Assembly (NCBI GenBank): GCA_039566865.1
Contig: CM076954.1
Coordinates: 9,370,001 to 9,434,000 of the forward strand
DNA from: Aurelia coerulea
Taxonomy: Eukaryota > Cnidaria > Scyphozoa > Semaeostomeae > Ulmaridae
Reading direction: 5' to 3'
Length of the DNA stretch: 64,000 nucleotides
Shown here piece after piece: positions 10,110 through 20,651 of this stretch (positions are counted from its first letter, which is position 1; each line of letters begins with the position of its first letter). The notes under the pieces are model-generated. The model made no database searches. It saw only the letters and a list, made by a program, of their open reading frames with translations, and was not told the origin of the DNA. The position numbers and the translations under genes are program-made.

Positions 10110-11017
10110 GTGGTAAGGACGAAAGCCATTCTGGAATTTCCAGTCTGGTATTCCAAAAAGGATTTTGTTTGTATCCAAGTATTCTTGTATGTGCTCATGG
10201 TTAATTTCCCAATGTGCCCAACGAACGATGGCATTGAGGATACGGAGCACTTTCTGTTGCTCTGCCCTTCATTTGACATTCATCGACGAGATCTTCTCGC
10301 TGGAGTTTCGGAATTATTGCGACCATATGTTCGAATAAACAGCCTTCCAAATAACGCACTGGTCCAAATTTTATTGTATGGTGAAAAAGACCTTTCTATT
10401 GATGTTAATAGAAACGTACTCAAGTTAACCCTAGATTTCATTCACAAAACAGGCCGGTTCAATTGAAGTGGTTTAAGCAGCTGCTATACCCCCCCCTTCC
10501 CGTTCGCAAAGTCTCTTTCTCTCATTTTATTCGTTAGTCCCGGTCTAAAAGTCTGTTTCACATTGGATGTGAGGTTCGACAATTTATCTACATAAATTCA
10601 AACATCTAAATATCTACGTTATTGTGATCAATAAACCCAGACAACATACAGGCGCTATGTCTTGGGCAGTAGGGACTCTGGAGGGGGTCAGTAACAACAG
10701 CAATTGTTGCTGTTGTTGGTTGTTCTCTCAGCCGGGGATTCTATTGTTCAGCATCAGGCGCCTCCGTCACTGACCTGACAACCAATGTGAAACAGACTCC
10801 AGTATATATCAGTATCTTATCGTATGTATATCATTTTGTAGGTGTTTATGTAGTTACTTAGTTGTATGTTTTTATGTGTTGGCCATGGGGTAGACATCGT
10901 CTTTTGCTCCTCATGGTATCGTCCTTGTAGTGTTGCATAGTAGTTAAAGTATAGTAGAATGTAGCATATCTTGTAATATTTTATATTGATTAAAAAAAAA
11001 AAAAAAAAAAAAAAAAA
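10110..11017 (+). mobile_element. LINE 3' end with poly(A) tail, family B
   Basis: The + strand frame ending at 10466 has EDTEHFLLLCPSFDIHRRDL and NALVQILLYGEKDLS, the Cys/His C-terminal region of a LINE reverse transcriptase. A roughly 520-bp 3' UTR follows and ends in 26 consecutive A (10992-11017). UTR words such as GGGTAGACATCGTCTTTTGC and GTCCTTGTAGT recur inverted at 24546-24690. A short inverted-repeat segment is embedded at 10551-10797. The 5' boundary is unclear. Confidence 0.72.
10551..10797. repeat. 16-bp inverted repeat segment in LINE 3' UTR
   Basis: GTCTGTTTCACATTGG at 10551-10566 is the exact reverse complement of 10782-10797. Nested shorter pairs (GGTCAGT/ACTGACC and a CAACAGCAA/TTGCTGTTG hairpin near 10695) lie inside. 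It could be a small MITE or a structured part of the LINE RNA. No target duplication is seen. Confidence 0.5.
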
Positions 11018-11311
11018 TGGTTAATTTTTCAATTATCTTCGAAGTCGACATACTCTGCTGGTAAAGCAATGATATATGGTCAATATTCAAATAATGTTTG
11101 CAAAGAATAACCTGAAAGATTATCTGTTCGGGTAAGAATATTTTTAAAGAAGAGACTATTTGACGGAGCAGAAGCAGAAAATTTGCTTGACATAAAAATC
11201 TCACATTGTTGGTAATAAGCTCAAAATGCTTGTGATCTATTGTATTTCTCCAAGCTGTTGCTAATTCATTGCCAATCATATATTTGTATAATTTTTATTT
11301 TTGCTTTTCAG

Positions 11312-11347
11312 ATGAACAGAAGCTGTTTTACTACAAGGGGAATTATT
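11312..11347 (+). CDS. ABCF1: ABCF1 exon b: 36-bp micro-exon
   Basis: With the G carried over from the previous exon it reads DEQKLFYYKGNY, matching the conserved LD.Q.L.YY.GNY segment just after NBD1 of ABCF1. The acceptor is TTGCTTTTCAG and the donor GTGAGT. It leaves one base (T) for the next codon. At 36 bp it is easily missed by gene prediction. Skipping it would remove 12 residues without shifting the frame. Confidence 0.9.
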
Positions 11348-12269
11348 GTGAGTATCTTATGTATTTACTTCTTCAGTTACAATTCGTCCAGATGGCATGG
11401 CTTCACGCCATCGTTAAAAGCTAAACGCTATCTTGTTTCGGGGAGTAAATTGATACAAGCTCGATAGGTTTCTGCAGAAAATTAGCAACGAGTTGCATGA
11501 AATTGTTCTTATATTCTTTCTCGCGGTATCGAGAAGGTTGAGGATATGGAGAAATTGTCAGTCAGACCTGAGGAAGTTTCAAGAAAATTCTGTGCTTGAA
11601 GGCAAAACAGAAATATAGTCCAAGAATAATGTGAGAAAGCTGATTTTGCGATGATCATTTGGCAAACAGCGCACTAGAGTCCAACAGTTGTGACTTGGTA
11701 GTCGCTATTGTAAGTTGACCCTCCTTTCATTCAGTTCAGCACAGTTTTAAAATGACACTTGATACAATGCAATACGTCAGAAGTTAAATGCAATCAAATA
11801 CAGCTCAAGACAAATACTACAGAAGAAATCAAAATGAAAAACAACTTACATTATTACCTCATTAAGAAAATGAACAACATTCGTCCTTTTCAACATTCTC
11901 CTATTTGTCTTCTAAAGTTGTCAAATAGGTTAATTAGCTTTCAAGCTTTTAAGAATTTAGTCATTTCTATAAGTAAACAAGACACCTTCAAGATCCAATT
12001 GCGACCGTATGTTTTCTGATAACTTAATTTACCCCTGCTCTGATTTTCGTGTGTGAAATGATACAGTTACTTGGCATGTTATCTGGATGAATAATGATGA
12101 CATTGATAACGATAATGATGATAGCAATATTCATATTTTCTCGACTTGTTCCATGGTATTCCTTTTGTTATTGACCCTTTGGTATGTCATTCATTGGTCT
12201 TCTGTGAGTTGTATAATATCGATCTCATAGAAAGATATTCTGATTTGTTTTTATCTTTGATTTTGATAT
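11348..12269. other. intron, nothing recognised
   Basis: AT-rich. There is a short GATAAT-type low-complexity stretch around 12085-12130. I see no supportable gene. Confidence 0.6.
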
Positions 12270-12390
12270 TGTTGCCCAGTTTGAGGGGGATTGGAATCAC
12301 GGCTAAAGATAAGCTACAGAGACTACGAAATTGTGCAGCAAGAATCGTAACCAATAGTCCCTGCAACGGTTCTGCCCTTCCCAATTAATG
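12270..12390 (+). pseudogene. short LINE reverse transcriptase remnant
   Basis: Reads AKDKLQRLRNCAARIVTNSP then NGSALP, the conserved LQ.LQNRAARI segment of the reverse transcriptase thumb region, also present in the 4259-5604 LINE. The homology fades on both sides. Confidence 0.6.
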
Positions 12391-13769
12391 CTAATTAACT
12401 GAAAATTTAATTAGAGTTAATTTACGAGGAAGGCACATTTCATTGTATTAGGTGTAGCACACCCCTTTTCCCATTTTGTACACCTTGGCAACAGCAACAA
12501 CTGAATGTTCTAGAGGACACGTAGTGGATAGAGTTATTCTCGTCGTTTTTTCTTTCTCGTGAGAGTTCAATGTCAGTAGATTTAACCATGTCCTTGCCAA
12601 AGCTTTTTCACTTGGGGGTAATTGGGTACGTACGTATAAAAGTTGAACGGAAGCTTGATAGTCACTCCGTCCAGGTAACCTGCAAGAAAAAACGACGCAT
12701 CCGTTTCGTTACCCACCCACCCACTACCTCTGATTTTTTCCTTGCGTTTTTCTACTTTTCCTCAGATTATCTCTCTGTTCTTTTCACAATCTTGGTGAAA
12801 CGGTGTATTGGCCCGGAAATTTGGTATTTCAATGGCCATCACCAGCCTTAAAGAAGCTATTTTGGGCAGGCAACATGGGCCGGTACGCTGACCTCTCAGT
12901 CTCCTGCAGTTGGCCAATTTGATAACGGTTTGATCGAATTCAAAAATCCTACAAGGTGCACCTCAATGATGGCAAACAGTGAATCTCTTTTTTGGAGACA
13001 ATGCTTACTCCGAGGGGTGCTTTTCAAGCTTACAATCCCGAGTGTAATTAATAAAGCAACTGGGCTTGCAAACAGTCAATGATCTTACTGAAACGGAAAC
13101 GATGGAAGCAGTTCACATGTGTACAAATGATGATGCTCCCTCGTAACTTGCATACCTGTTCGACATTTTGCCAGAAACCACTACTCTGTAGCTTCGGAAT
13201 ACCGAAACCGATCGATGTGGTCACTTTCTACGAATAACACTTGGCCAAAAATACTTTTCCCTAAGGGTGACATTATGGAGTGTCCTTGATGCATAATCAA
13301 GTTTAACAACAACTTTCGAACGCTCAAAGTCGTGTCTTGAAGACGCCTGCACATGTACGGAACGATTGAACTATTTTCTTTCTTCGGATTGTTCCATTGC
13401 TTTGTTATTCAACATATCACTTTTGCATTTTTATTGTATTTCACATATTGCAAACAGGGCAATTTGGAAACATGTTTTGTATTTAAATGATAACTCTAAT
13501 GATGATAAATTCGCGTTTGCTCTGGTGTCCGAGCTGACAGCTCTGTTAACATAATGCTTATGTCTACTCGGCATACGTTATCCACTACACACACAATCAT
13601 TTCACACGGTGTGAGACACAAGATTTGGAAGTCATTCAGTATAAATAATGTAATATAGAACTTTAGTGTATCTGATCATAAGCAAGAACCGAAAAAAATT
13701 CACCTCAAGAACTTCTTCACCCTGTGTCTCCATATATCATATAGCATTGGTCATAGTACCGAGCACCAC
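12391..13769. other. intron, nothing recognised
   Basis: Several short ORFs lack motifs or support. No clear repeats or inverted termini were found. Confidence 0.5.
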
Positions 13770-14214
13770 TATAATGTGTTCTTTACAATTAACTTATCTA
13801 CTGTTAATGATCTCATATTAACAGTCCAAACATCCTTTTTGATACAACCAAGTGACCCAAAGCAAAGTACTTTCAGATCTATATCCCAATGACTGTAGCA
13901 GACTGCGCAGCGGCTGATACCGTTCCTGTTTGGTGTTTTGCGCTTGTTCAAAATACAGATCATAGCAGACAGTCACTACTAAGATAATGCATTTACGTGA
14001 CTGATTGTCAATGGCAAGGATATCGGGTTTACGATGCGTTATACGCTGTAGTTCATCAACATAGTCTGTCATTATTGATTGATTGCATGAAACTGGAAGC
14101 CCCTTAAACTTCCTGAGATCACCTCAAATATTTTGTCTACAATTTGAGTGTGAAGTCTACTATAAAAGTTGTGAAGCTCCCTACAGCCATTCATAAGATG
14201 TGCGACACTGTCCG
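13770..14214 (-). mobile_element. R4/Dong-like LINE relic, copy B
   Basis: Reading the minus strand from 14214: DSVAHLMNGCRELHNFYSRL (the His/Cys end of a zinc knuckle), then, after one frameshift, THRKPDILAIDNQSRKCIIL, the KPD...catalytic core of a restriction-like endonuclease, and KQERYQPLRSLLQSLG. The reverse transcriptase is gone. Its 5' boundary abuts the TAA tract at 14215-14243, which also abuts the 3' end of copy A. Confidence 0.7.
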
Positions 14215-14243
14215 TAATAATAATAATACTAATAATAATAATA
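14215..14243. repeat. TAA microsatellite between two retroelements
   Basis: (TAA)n with one interruption. It is the junction between the 5' end of relic B and the 3' end of relic A, both on the minus strand. Confidence 0.85.
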
Positions 14244-14250
14244 AAAAGGC

Positions 14251-14322
14251 AACTGTTAAAAATTCCGTACGTTTCAATAAATCTTCGTTAGATAATCGAA
14301 ATGTACGGAATTTGTAACAGTT
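14251..14322 (-). repeat. 3'-terminal hairpin of the R4-like element
   Basis: Arms 14251-14275 and 14298-14322 pair at 23 of 25 positions (AACTGTTA.AAATTCCGTACRTTTC) around a 22-base loop. It lies at the very 3' end of relic A, next to the TAA tract. 3' UTR structure is what R2-type proteins recognise to start reverse transcription, so a role in RNA binding is plausible but inferred. Confidence 0.7.
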
Positions 14323-15872
14323 GTGTTTATATTCATTTTCTTTCTGTTAATTCTGTTAATACTCACACAGTTCAATAAGTAAGATCAATGATGTCCTTAA
14401 ATACTACCATTAAAAGCTTAACAGTTCGGGGATGTCCACTCTTTATTTCTACGACAAAATAGTACGATCATCTTATACAGATATTTGTTATTCGCTTAGT
14501 AAGGAACAGAATTTCATTCTCTGGTACCCTTGTATGTCGTAAAAGTTCAAATAGCTTTCTGCTGTCTTTCTCTATAAATTCGCAAACACCCATGGTCACA
14601 TTAACATAGCGAACATCATCATATTTCGGCAATAAGTTTGACCTTAACGATTTACATTTATCGCGTTTTCTTTTGCTGTTTCCCTCCATATTTGTTTCAA
14701 AATCGATGGTAGGTTCTACGATGGTGACGACTGTCTGCTGAACAAGAACAATGTCTTGTCTATCATGATCTCCTGTAACAATGCATGGAGATGCAAATGA
14801 TGGTAGATCCGCGTATACTTTCTTGCAGAAGCTAGACAGTGTTCGCGATGTAATTAAGGACGGAGTCATGTCGCCATGTGTCGACAATCCATGTTTCCCT
14901 TGGCGAAGAAAAAATCATGCACCCTGCAACCACGTGGCCCAGAGTTTGGTTGTAGTTGCTGAGCGGACATGCCTTATTCTCTGAGTGACCCCACATAAAC
15001 ATGTTACTCATATTTGGTAGCGTGTTGTTCAAGTACCTGATGGTAAAACTATAAATGTTTTTCGATAAGCTCTTTTGTGCTTAGATCCAAGCGGTTTTTG
15101 TACTTGTTAAGATGGAGTCCCAGACATAACGAAGCATGAGTCCTGGCGCAGTGATATTTTCTTTTACCTTGTTAGTGATGTCGTTTCTGATGGATTTAAC
15201 GACATTCTTTGTACTACGACAGGTGAGGTGTCATACTGCCTACTCGTATCACTGGAAACTTGCGCCAAGTGATTTATGTCGTAATTTCAAGAATTTTTCA
15301 AGCACTATATGATACCTTTTTGGCATTGTTTGAATTTAGTGCTGATGTCCACAGTATTAAGACCAAACTGACTATTTGTCAACATGACGATGGACAATGT
15401 CCCAGATGCAGGGATTTCTAACCATCGATGAAGTTAGCATGTGCAAGAGCGTCCAAATTGTTGATAATCCATGTTTGGTCGATATCAGCTATTGTCAAAT
15501 GCCTTGACAATTTGCTCGTTAGATATTGAGAATAGAGCCATATCTTATCTTTTGGATGAAGAGGTAGACTATAGGGATGTACCGGATATCCGGCTAACCG
15601 GATAATCCGGGCGGATTTTACCGTTTTGCCAGAAATCCGGTTCCGGCCGGATCTCAGATAGATTTGCCGGACTTTTGGCGGATTTTTTATTTCAAGTTAA
15701 TGTCAATAAAGACATATAATATGACCTAGAAACATACGCATGTATCTGTTTGGCTACGAGGTATGGTTCCGTATGATGTATGGAAGCAATGGTTCTGAAT
15801 GACAAGTTAAATTTTCCATATTATGATATACCGGGTGTGACACTGGACTGATTGTGGAGATTTATGACTTAA

Positions 15873-16065
15873 AGGGCATGTATCGTGAACCTGATTGGCT
15901 AATGTAATACAATTATCTCTTTTGTTTAGTACAAAGCACGGGACCGAGGCTACATTTTTACGGCAGTAAAAATTCATGAAGCAGAAATTAAAAGTCACGA
16001 AACAATGGATTTCCACTCCAAGCTTCTTTGTTGTATCAACCAACTGTTATCGCGATATATGCCCT
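15873..16065. mobile_element. 193-bp TTAA-flanked MITE
   Basis: The ends are AGGGCATGTATCG and, in reverse complement, AGGGCATATATCG, with TTAA on both sides (15869-15872 and 16066-16069). The TTAA target suggests a piggyBac-type source element. The short minus-strand ORF inside has no recognisable product. Confidence 0.7.
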
Positions 16066-16276
16066 TTAACCGTTAGCAAAAAGCCTAAATTAGATTCTAT
16101 GATTTTTTGCAAATTTCTTGGTCTTATGTTTCTAGAACTATAAGCGCTTTTTTTTTAATATTGAGAACGACACTAAAACGTTGATCACATTTTGTACAGA
16201 CTCTACATAAATCCCCAAATCACCGTGAAAAGTTACCCCTCTTTCGATTCATGTCGAGTCGAGGCACTGAGAAAAC

Positions 16277-16705
16277 CCCAGGGGGGGGGGGGTACTCCCT
16301 AACTTTCAGTACGGGGGGGGGGGTCCATGCCACTATTTCTTTGCTGACCCCTAAATATTAAGCCTAATGTTTTGGAGACCCCAAATATTGAGTCTAATGT
16401 TTTGGAGACCACAAATATGGCTTTCTATTTCTGGGGGCCCTAAAATGTTTTTGAATGATTTCAATTAAATCTTCTTGACCTTTCTCAGTTTTTAAATAAT
16501 ACCAAAACATTTCTCTCATGATTCGCAACTTCAGGGCGAAATTGCGCCATTCTTCCTTTCTTCAGAATTGTGGACCCCAAATATTGAATTTTGGTCCATG
16601 TTGTAATTCACAGACCCCAAATACTGATTCAACGTAAAATTTCGGACCCCAAATATTGGCATGGACCCCCCGTATATAAAGTAAATGAGAACCCCCCCCC
16701 CTGGG
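16277..16705. mobile_element. 429-bp MITE with CCCAGGGG ends, copy 1
   Basis: Starts CCCAGGGGGGGGGGGTACTC and ends CCCCCCCCCTGGG, with an 8-bp duplication GAGAAAAC at 16269-16276 and 16706-16713. The interior arms pair (GGGGGTCCATGCC against GGCATGGACCCCC) and contain repeated GACCCCAAATATTG words. The same family as 22356-22800. Confidence 0.85.
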
Positions 16706-17097
16706 GAGAAAACTTGATTGATGTTTGATGGTTTTCAGTATTTGCGAAAACAAAAATTTAAGAAACTCACGTATAGCTCTAGAAACAACAGGAAGTAAAA
16801 ATATTGCAAAAGCCTTAGAAATCTAATTCAAGGCTCTCTGCTAGAGATTAAGTCATACATCTTCGAAACTGGTTCAATGTTACGATTTATCGTGACCTGT
16901 CAAAAATGGATGTGTGCACCCGGCTGTAGAAGAGAAGTGCAAGGTAAACTTCATCCCGAAAGTAGGTACGAAAAGAGATATTTAGGTTGTGATCTGTTAT
17001 TGCATCCTCGGAAGGAAAGTATGTCAGACAAAAAGCTGTTCAGTGTGGCTCTACAGTAATTTCTACTTTGCAGCAAGTTTGAATTTTTTTTACATCA

Positions 17098-17338
17098 AAC
17101 GAAGGTGAACGTGGAGGTGAAGGTGAAGGTGAAGGTGGAGGTTAAGGTGAAGGTGAAGGTGACGTTGCGGTTTTTAGCGCCAAGCGCTGGGATCGCAGAA
17201 GTAGAAAAGGCGTAATCAAGTCCGCGACCCCTTGTCATGACGCTCAAGTGGTGGGGCTCTACCGGGTATCGAACCCTGTCTGCCTGACTGTTCTGGCTGC
17301 AAAGTCAGTGGATTACACCACTGCGCCACAACACCTTC
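17098..17338 (-). mobile_element. tRNA-derived SINE
   Basis: The minus strand begins GGTGTTGTGGCGCAGTGGTG (A-box TGGCGCAGTGG), then has GGGTTCGATACCC (B-box), a body, and a (TTCACC)n 3' tail at 17100-17163. The internal RNA polymerase III promoter spacing is tRNA-like, but no full cloverleaf with a usable anticodon is apparent, so it is a SINE or tRNA-like relic and not a functional tRNA. TCAAAC near both ends could be a short target duplication. Confidence 0.7.
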
Positions 17339-18591
17339 AAACAATATTTGGAAGATAAATGTCCAAACTCCAAAAGACTCTTTGTTTCACATATAAATTT
17401 CTGTTCAAGACCTTTATTTTGAGATATCTTGGCATACAGAATTGGACGGCAGCTATGGGTAGCAGAACCAATGGCTAAATATTTTCATCTGACATTGATC
17501 ATGTTGAATCATTAGATCAGATGGAAACCAATAGATCTATCTTCTAGGGACTTTTTCCCATACCAACTCCTTGCCTGGGTACTTCGAATTATATCCTGCG
17601 ATTCCCTACTGCTTTTGTCAGCCATACAATTATACAGCTGTTGGTGAGCTAACTGTAAAATTTATTATCCGGCCGGACTTTGATAATTTTGGCCAGAAAA
17701 TCCGGTTTTGGCCGGACTATGAAGCCCCTGATTCGGTACACCCCTAGTAGACTATCGATCCTGTCCATGATTGTGTCGTAATTTGTAATAACTAATCTTT
17801 ATGTTTCTGATTGTCCATAACTTTCTCCTTGTTCAAGGGGTCCGATAATGTTTCCGTTGGCATAGACTGCAGGCTTGGACTGTACTGATTTAGACCCTTT
17901 CTTGGATATACCGAATTTCATGCATTTATCCGTTGTAATTATCATGTATGACCAGTTGCACCATCGTGTGAACATGTTTAATAGCACTTGATTTTCCTAC
18001 TCATTTGATGTAACTGCTACGGCGTCATCAGCAAATTGGAACCAGTTTTTTTATCTTAGAATTTTATGGTAGGCATAACCCATTTGTTTCAGTTTATCAC
18101 TCTTTTCCGGGCTCTGAATAAAGGTGTTAAAGATCATATTGAAAATGAGACTAAGACAATCATCTTGTAAAACACCCTTTTCGGACTTTAGCACTGGAGT
18201 TATATGATCTTACGTTGCAACTGAAGTTGTGAATCCATCGTAGATATCCACGGTAATATCCATTATATGTTGCGGTACATCATGGTACTCAAGAGTGCTT
18301 ACAATGAGTCGATGATCAACCTCACCAAAGGCATTCTTAAGATCGAGCAATGTTACAACTGGAGCCTTTTGTTTTTCTCGGCATGTCACAACGTGTAGGC
18401 ATGTTGTGATGCATCCTCAAATGTTCCTGATACCTTTGGAGCAAGGCCCTTTTGGGTGTTTCACTCAATATAAGCATTTGGAAAATTCTGTATCGATAAG
18501 AGAGGTATAAATCATTATGAAAACACATTGTAAAGTGATCGGGCTGTCATTTTGAGGATCATCATTTGGGCCTTTTTTATGTATCGAGACT

Positions 18592-18592
18592 G

Positions 18593-18683
<91 letters not shown>
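18592..18683. repeat. (TAA)n microsatellite, about 30 units
   Basis: Pure trinucleotide tract adjoining the 5' end of R4-like relic A. On the minus strand it reads as a meaningless poly-leucine ORF. Confidence 0.97.
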
Positions 18684-18684
<1 letters not shown>

Positions 18685-19206
18685 TCATTGAAAAGTGTTG
18701 AGATCTGAATCAACTTCATGTCACAACTAGCAGTTTATCAACTGAGAAGGGTGGTCATGCTTTCGTTTTCTTTCCCAAACTTTGCTAAGCTTTGACGCTC
18801 GATCCAAACGTCTTTTCTATCTTAGGAGACTCTGTTCATTAAAGGAAACTCAATCGATCAAAAGAATATCGAACAAAAATATAAATATTTGGAAATATGC
18901 AAAGGTAACATTTTGTGGAACAACGGAGAAATTTTTTGATACGTGGTCTATTTTCAACTCAAACGCACTCGGCTTTTTTGAATTTCATTCCATAGATCGA
19001 CAGAATTTCGGTCGATCGACAGAAAAGCAATACCTGTCACTCTTATTAAAAACCGTCCATCAAAAGGAAATCCACACATCGAAGGATGCGGCTCTTGATG
19101 TTGAGTGAGACTTATTATTTAGAAAAAGATGTAAGCAACTGGCTGCCAATTGCGCAATTCAACCCTTCTTGCTGCTGTTTTGTCTAGAATTTTGTTGTTT
19201 TGCTAG
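18684..19206. other. intron, nothing recognised
   Basis: No repeat or frame with support up to the next exon; a pyrimidine-rich tract ending in TTTTGCTAG precedes it. Confidence 0.6.
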
Positions 19207-19268
19207 CTTCATTCAAGAAAATGTACAAACAGAAATTGAAAGAGAGAGAAAAAGCATACGAGAGACAA
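19207..19268 (+). CDS. ABCF1: ABCF1 exon c: start of charged linker
   Basis: Completes the split serine codon and reads FKKMYKQKLKEREKAYERQ, the Lys/Glu-rich helix that follows GNY in ABCF1 (an ABC-F linker that in homologues reaches toward the ribosomal peptidyl-transferase centre). The donor is GTAAGT and the exon ends in phase 0. Its amphipathic, highly charged composition fits the linker helices between the two ATPase domains. Confidence 0.92.
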
Positions 19269-20095
19269 GTAAGTTGTTTTCATTATTTTTTCATCAATTC
19301 ATATTTTGCACGATATCCCATCAGTACAAAACTTAAATACAAAACTTAAAAATATATCATAAATCAATAATGAAAATTGCATGTTGTTTTAGCTAGGATT
19401 GGGTCCAGGCTGAGGTCTGATCTTCCTGGGAGTCGTGTTTTAGTTTGGGTTTAGAGCTTTTCGGGTGCATTTTTAATTTTCTTTTCTTTTAAAAGAGGGA
19501 GGAGATTTCCTGTATCTTAATAGGTATCTCTTCCCAAGCTTTAAGCTAAGAAAGGTAGAAACATGTTTTGTACACTCAGGTTTGAGCTTCGGGATGTCGA
19601 ATTTTCTGTTGTTTATTGTGTTATACCTAGAAATTTCATTCCTCTGACTATACTCGTTCCAGTAGCCAACGTGCAGAATCGGGCCCTGGCAAAACAATGA
19701 AAGGAAAGACTCGGGCTCAGACAAAAATGAAAGGAAGGGAAAAAGTTGTTCCCTCCCTTTCACTTGTTTGCCTGGGCCCGAGTCTGCACGCAGGCTGCGT
19801 TCCAGAGGCTCTCAGGCACTGTTATTGACTATTTTGTTTGCCACTATAGATCGATAAAAATAGACGATCTGATCAACGTTCGGCCAATTACTGGTCCTGG
19901 GGTCTTTTCGTCTTGCATATTCAATTATGTAGAGCTGAAGCGTTTTGCAGCTTCGTATTGGGTAGGTTGCCCCAGTCAACGTTCCCGCATCCGTGGTGAC
20001 TATCAACCAGCGCATGGTAAACCGCACATGGCTGTTATTATCATCTGTTCATCAATATTCCACTAGACAAGCCAGTCAAGGAGATTTGTACCTGC
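19269..20095. other. intron, nothing firm
   Basis: An open + strand frame (19746-20066) has no recognisable motif. GAGTCTGCACGCAGGCT at 19781-19797 recurs near 27090, so part of it probably belongs to an interspersed repeat. Confidence 0.45.
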
Positions 20096-20216
20096 CTTCA
20101 ATATGGTCTAACATCGTTACGATTCCTCGGTTCCAAACTCTGTGATACACTTTCTGTAGAACTCAGAAATGCCCCATCAAAAATATCCTTCAAAACAAAA
20201 CGTAAAGCATAAATGT
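20096..20216 (+). pseudogene. LINE C-terminal remnant
   Basis: Reads YGLTSLRFLGSKLCDTLSVE then LRNAPSKISFKTK, the terminal segment of CR1-like reverse transcriptases (compare YGIDTIRFIGQKVW at 1699-2046 and LRNSHSKASFKTK at 58000-58497). Only this tail is left. Confidence 0.65.
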
Positions 20217-20600
20217 AAACGTATGGAAACGTACATCTTTAATAATTAAGAACATGCATCAATATTTCAACAAAGGCCATAATGTCACTCTGGCACAATC
20301 AGATTTGATATTTCCGTCTCAATTAAATTTTGGTTGTACGAAAACCTAAAAAATAGTTCACTTTACCCGTCTTTCTCTACTCTCTTGTTGATAATAGATG
20401 CTGGACGCAGACAATAGTTCAGGTGGAGGAGAAAACTATGTGGCATATACTTTGGTGATGTGCTAACGAGCCACACAAATCTAGTAACGTGCTGCTGTGA
20501 AGCAAATACAGTTCGAACGAAGAAGTTTTTTTAGAATGTATGATTCGTAGACAAGTCCCGTATCTTAGACAATGCTATAAATTGTTTTTGTACTCTTTAG

Positions 20601-20651
20601 GAAAAGCAAATAAAGAACCTAAAGCAGTCAGGAAAGTCTTCTAAACAAGCG
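20601..20651 (+). CDS. ABCF1: ABCF1 exon d: linker
   Basis: Phase 0 at both ends, 17 codons: EKQIKNLKQSGKSSKQA. It matches the LKELK.GGKS.KQA-like linker of animal ABCF1. The acceptor is TACTCTTTAG and the donor GTAAGT. Its downstream intron is about 32.9 kb and holds the giant 73-bp array. Because the exon is phase 0 and short, skipping would not shift the frame. Confidence 0.9.

Larger units (their letters stand above)
15572..17746. mobile_element. hAT-like non-autonomous transposon, 2.2 kb
   Basis: The ends are TAGGGATGTACCG and, on the right in reverse complement, TAGGGGTGTACCG. They are flanked by exact 8-bp duplications GTAGACTA (15564-15571 and 17747-17754). Both ends carry clustered CCGG/CCGGCCGG words (15583-15660 and 17664-17715), like subterminal transposase-binding repeats. 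No transposase frame survives. It is inserted in R4-like relic A and hosts three further insertions. Confidence 0.85.
14251..18591 (-). mobile_element. R4/Dong-like LINE relic, copy A, interrupted
   Basis: Long minus-strand retroelement. From 18591 downward: IHKKGPNDDPQNDSPITLQC (start of the reverse transcriptase), motif A TLLDLKNAFGEVDHR (near 18340), motif B GVLQDDCLSLIFNM, motif C FADDAV (near 18030), then TRWCNWSYMIITTDKCMKFG (near 17930). A hAT-like insertion (15572-17746) follows. The frame resumes with NTLPNMSNMFMWGHSENKAC and NQTLGHVVAGC (zinc knuckle, about 14930-15030) and the endonuclease region with TVVTIVEPTIDFETN (a decayed PD as QD), RKRDKCKSLRS and LPKYDDVRYVNVTMG, ending at 14468. 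Several stops and frameshifts make it dead. The 5' end meets (TAA)n at 18592-18683 and the 3' hairpin meets (TAA)n at 14215-14243. Confidence 0.75.

Noticed and set aside
12570..12851. 93-codon + strand ORF
   Set aside because: No domain, no repeat homology and no splice or promoter context could be found to support it.
17224..17338. Functional tRNA gene on the minus strand
   Set aside because: A and B boxes are recognisable, but the acceptor and anticodon stems do not pair properly and a SINE body and tail follow.
18465..18719. Poly-leucine protein on the minus strand
   Set aside because: It is the translated (TAA)n microsatellite fused in frame to the RT relic.
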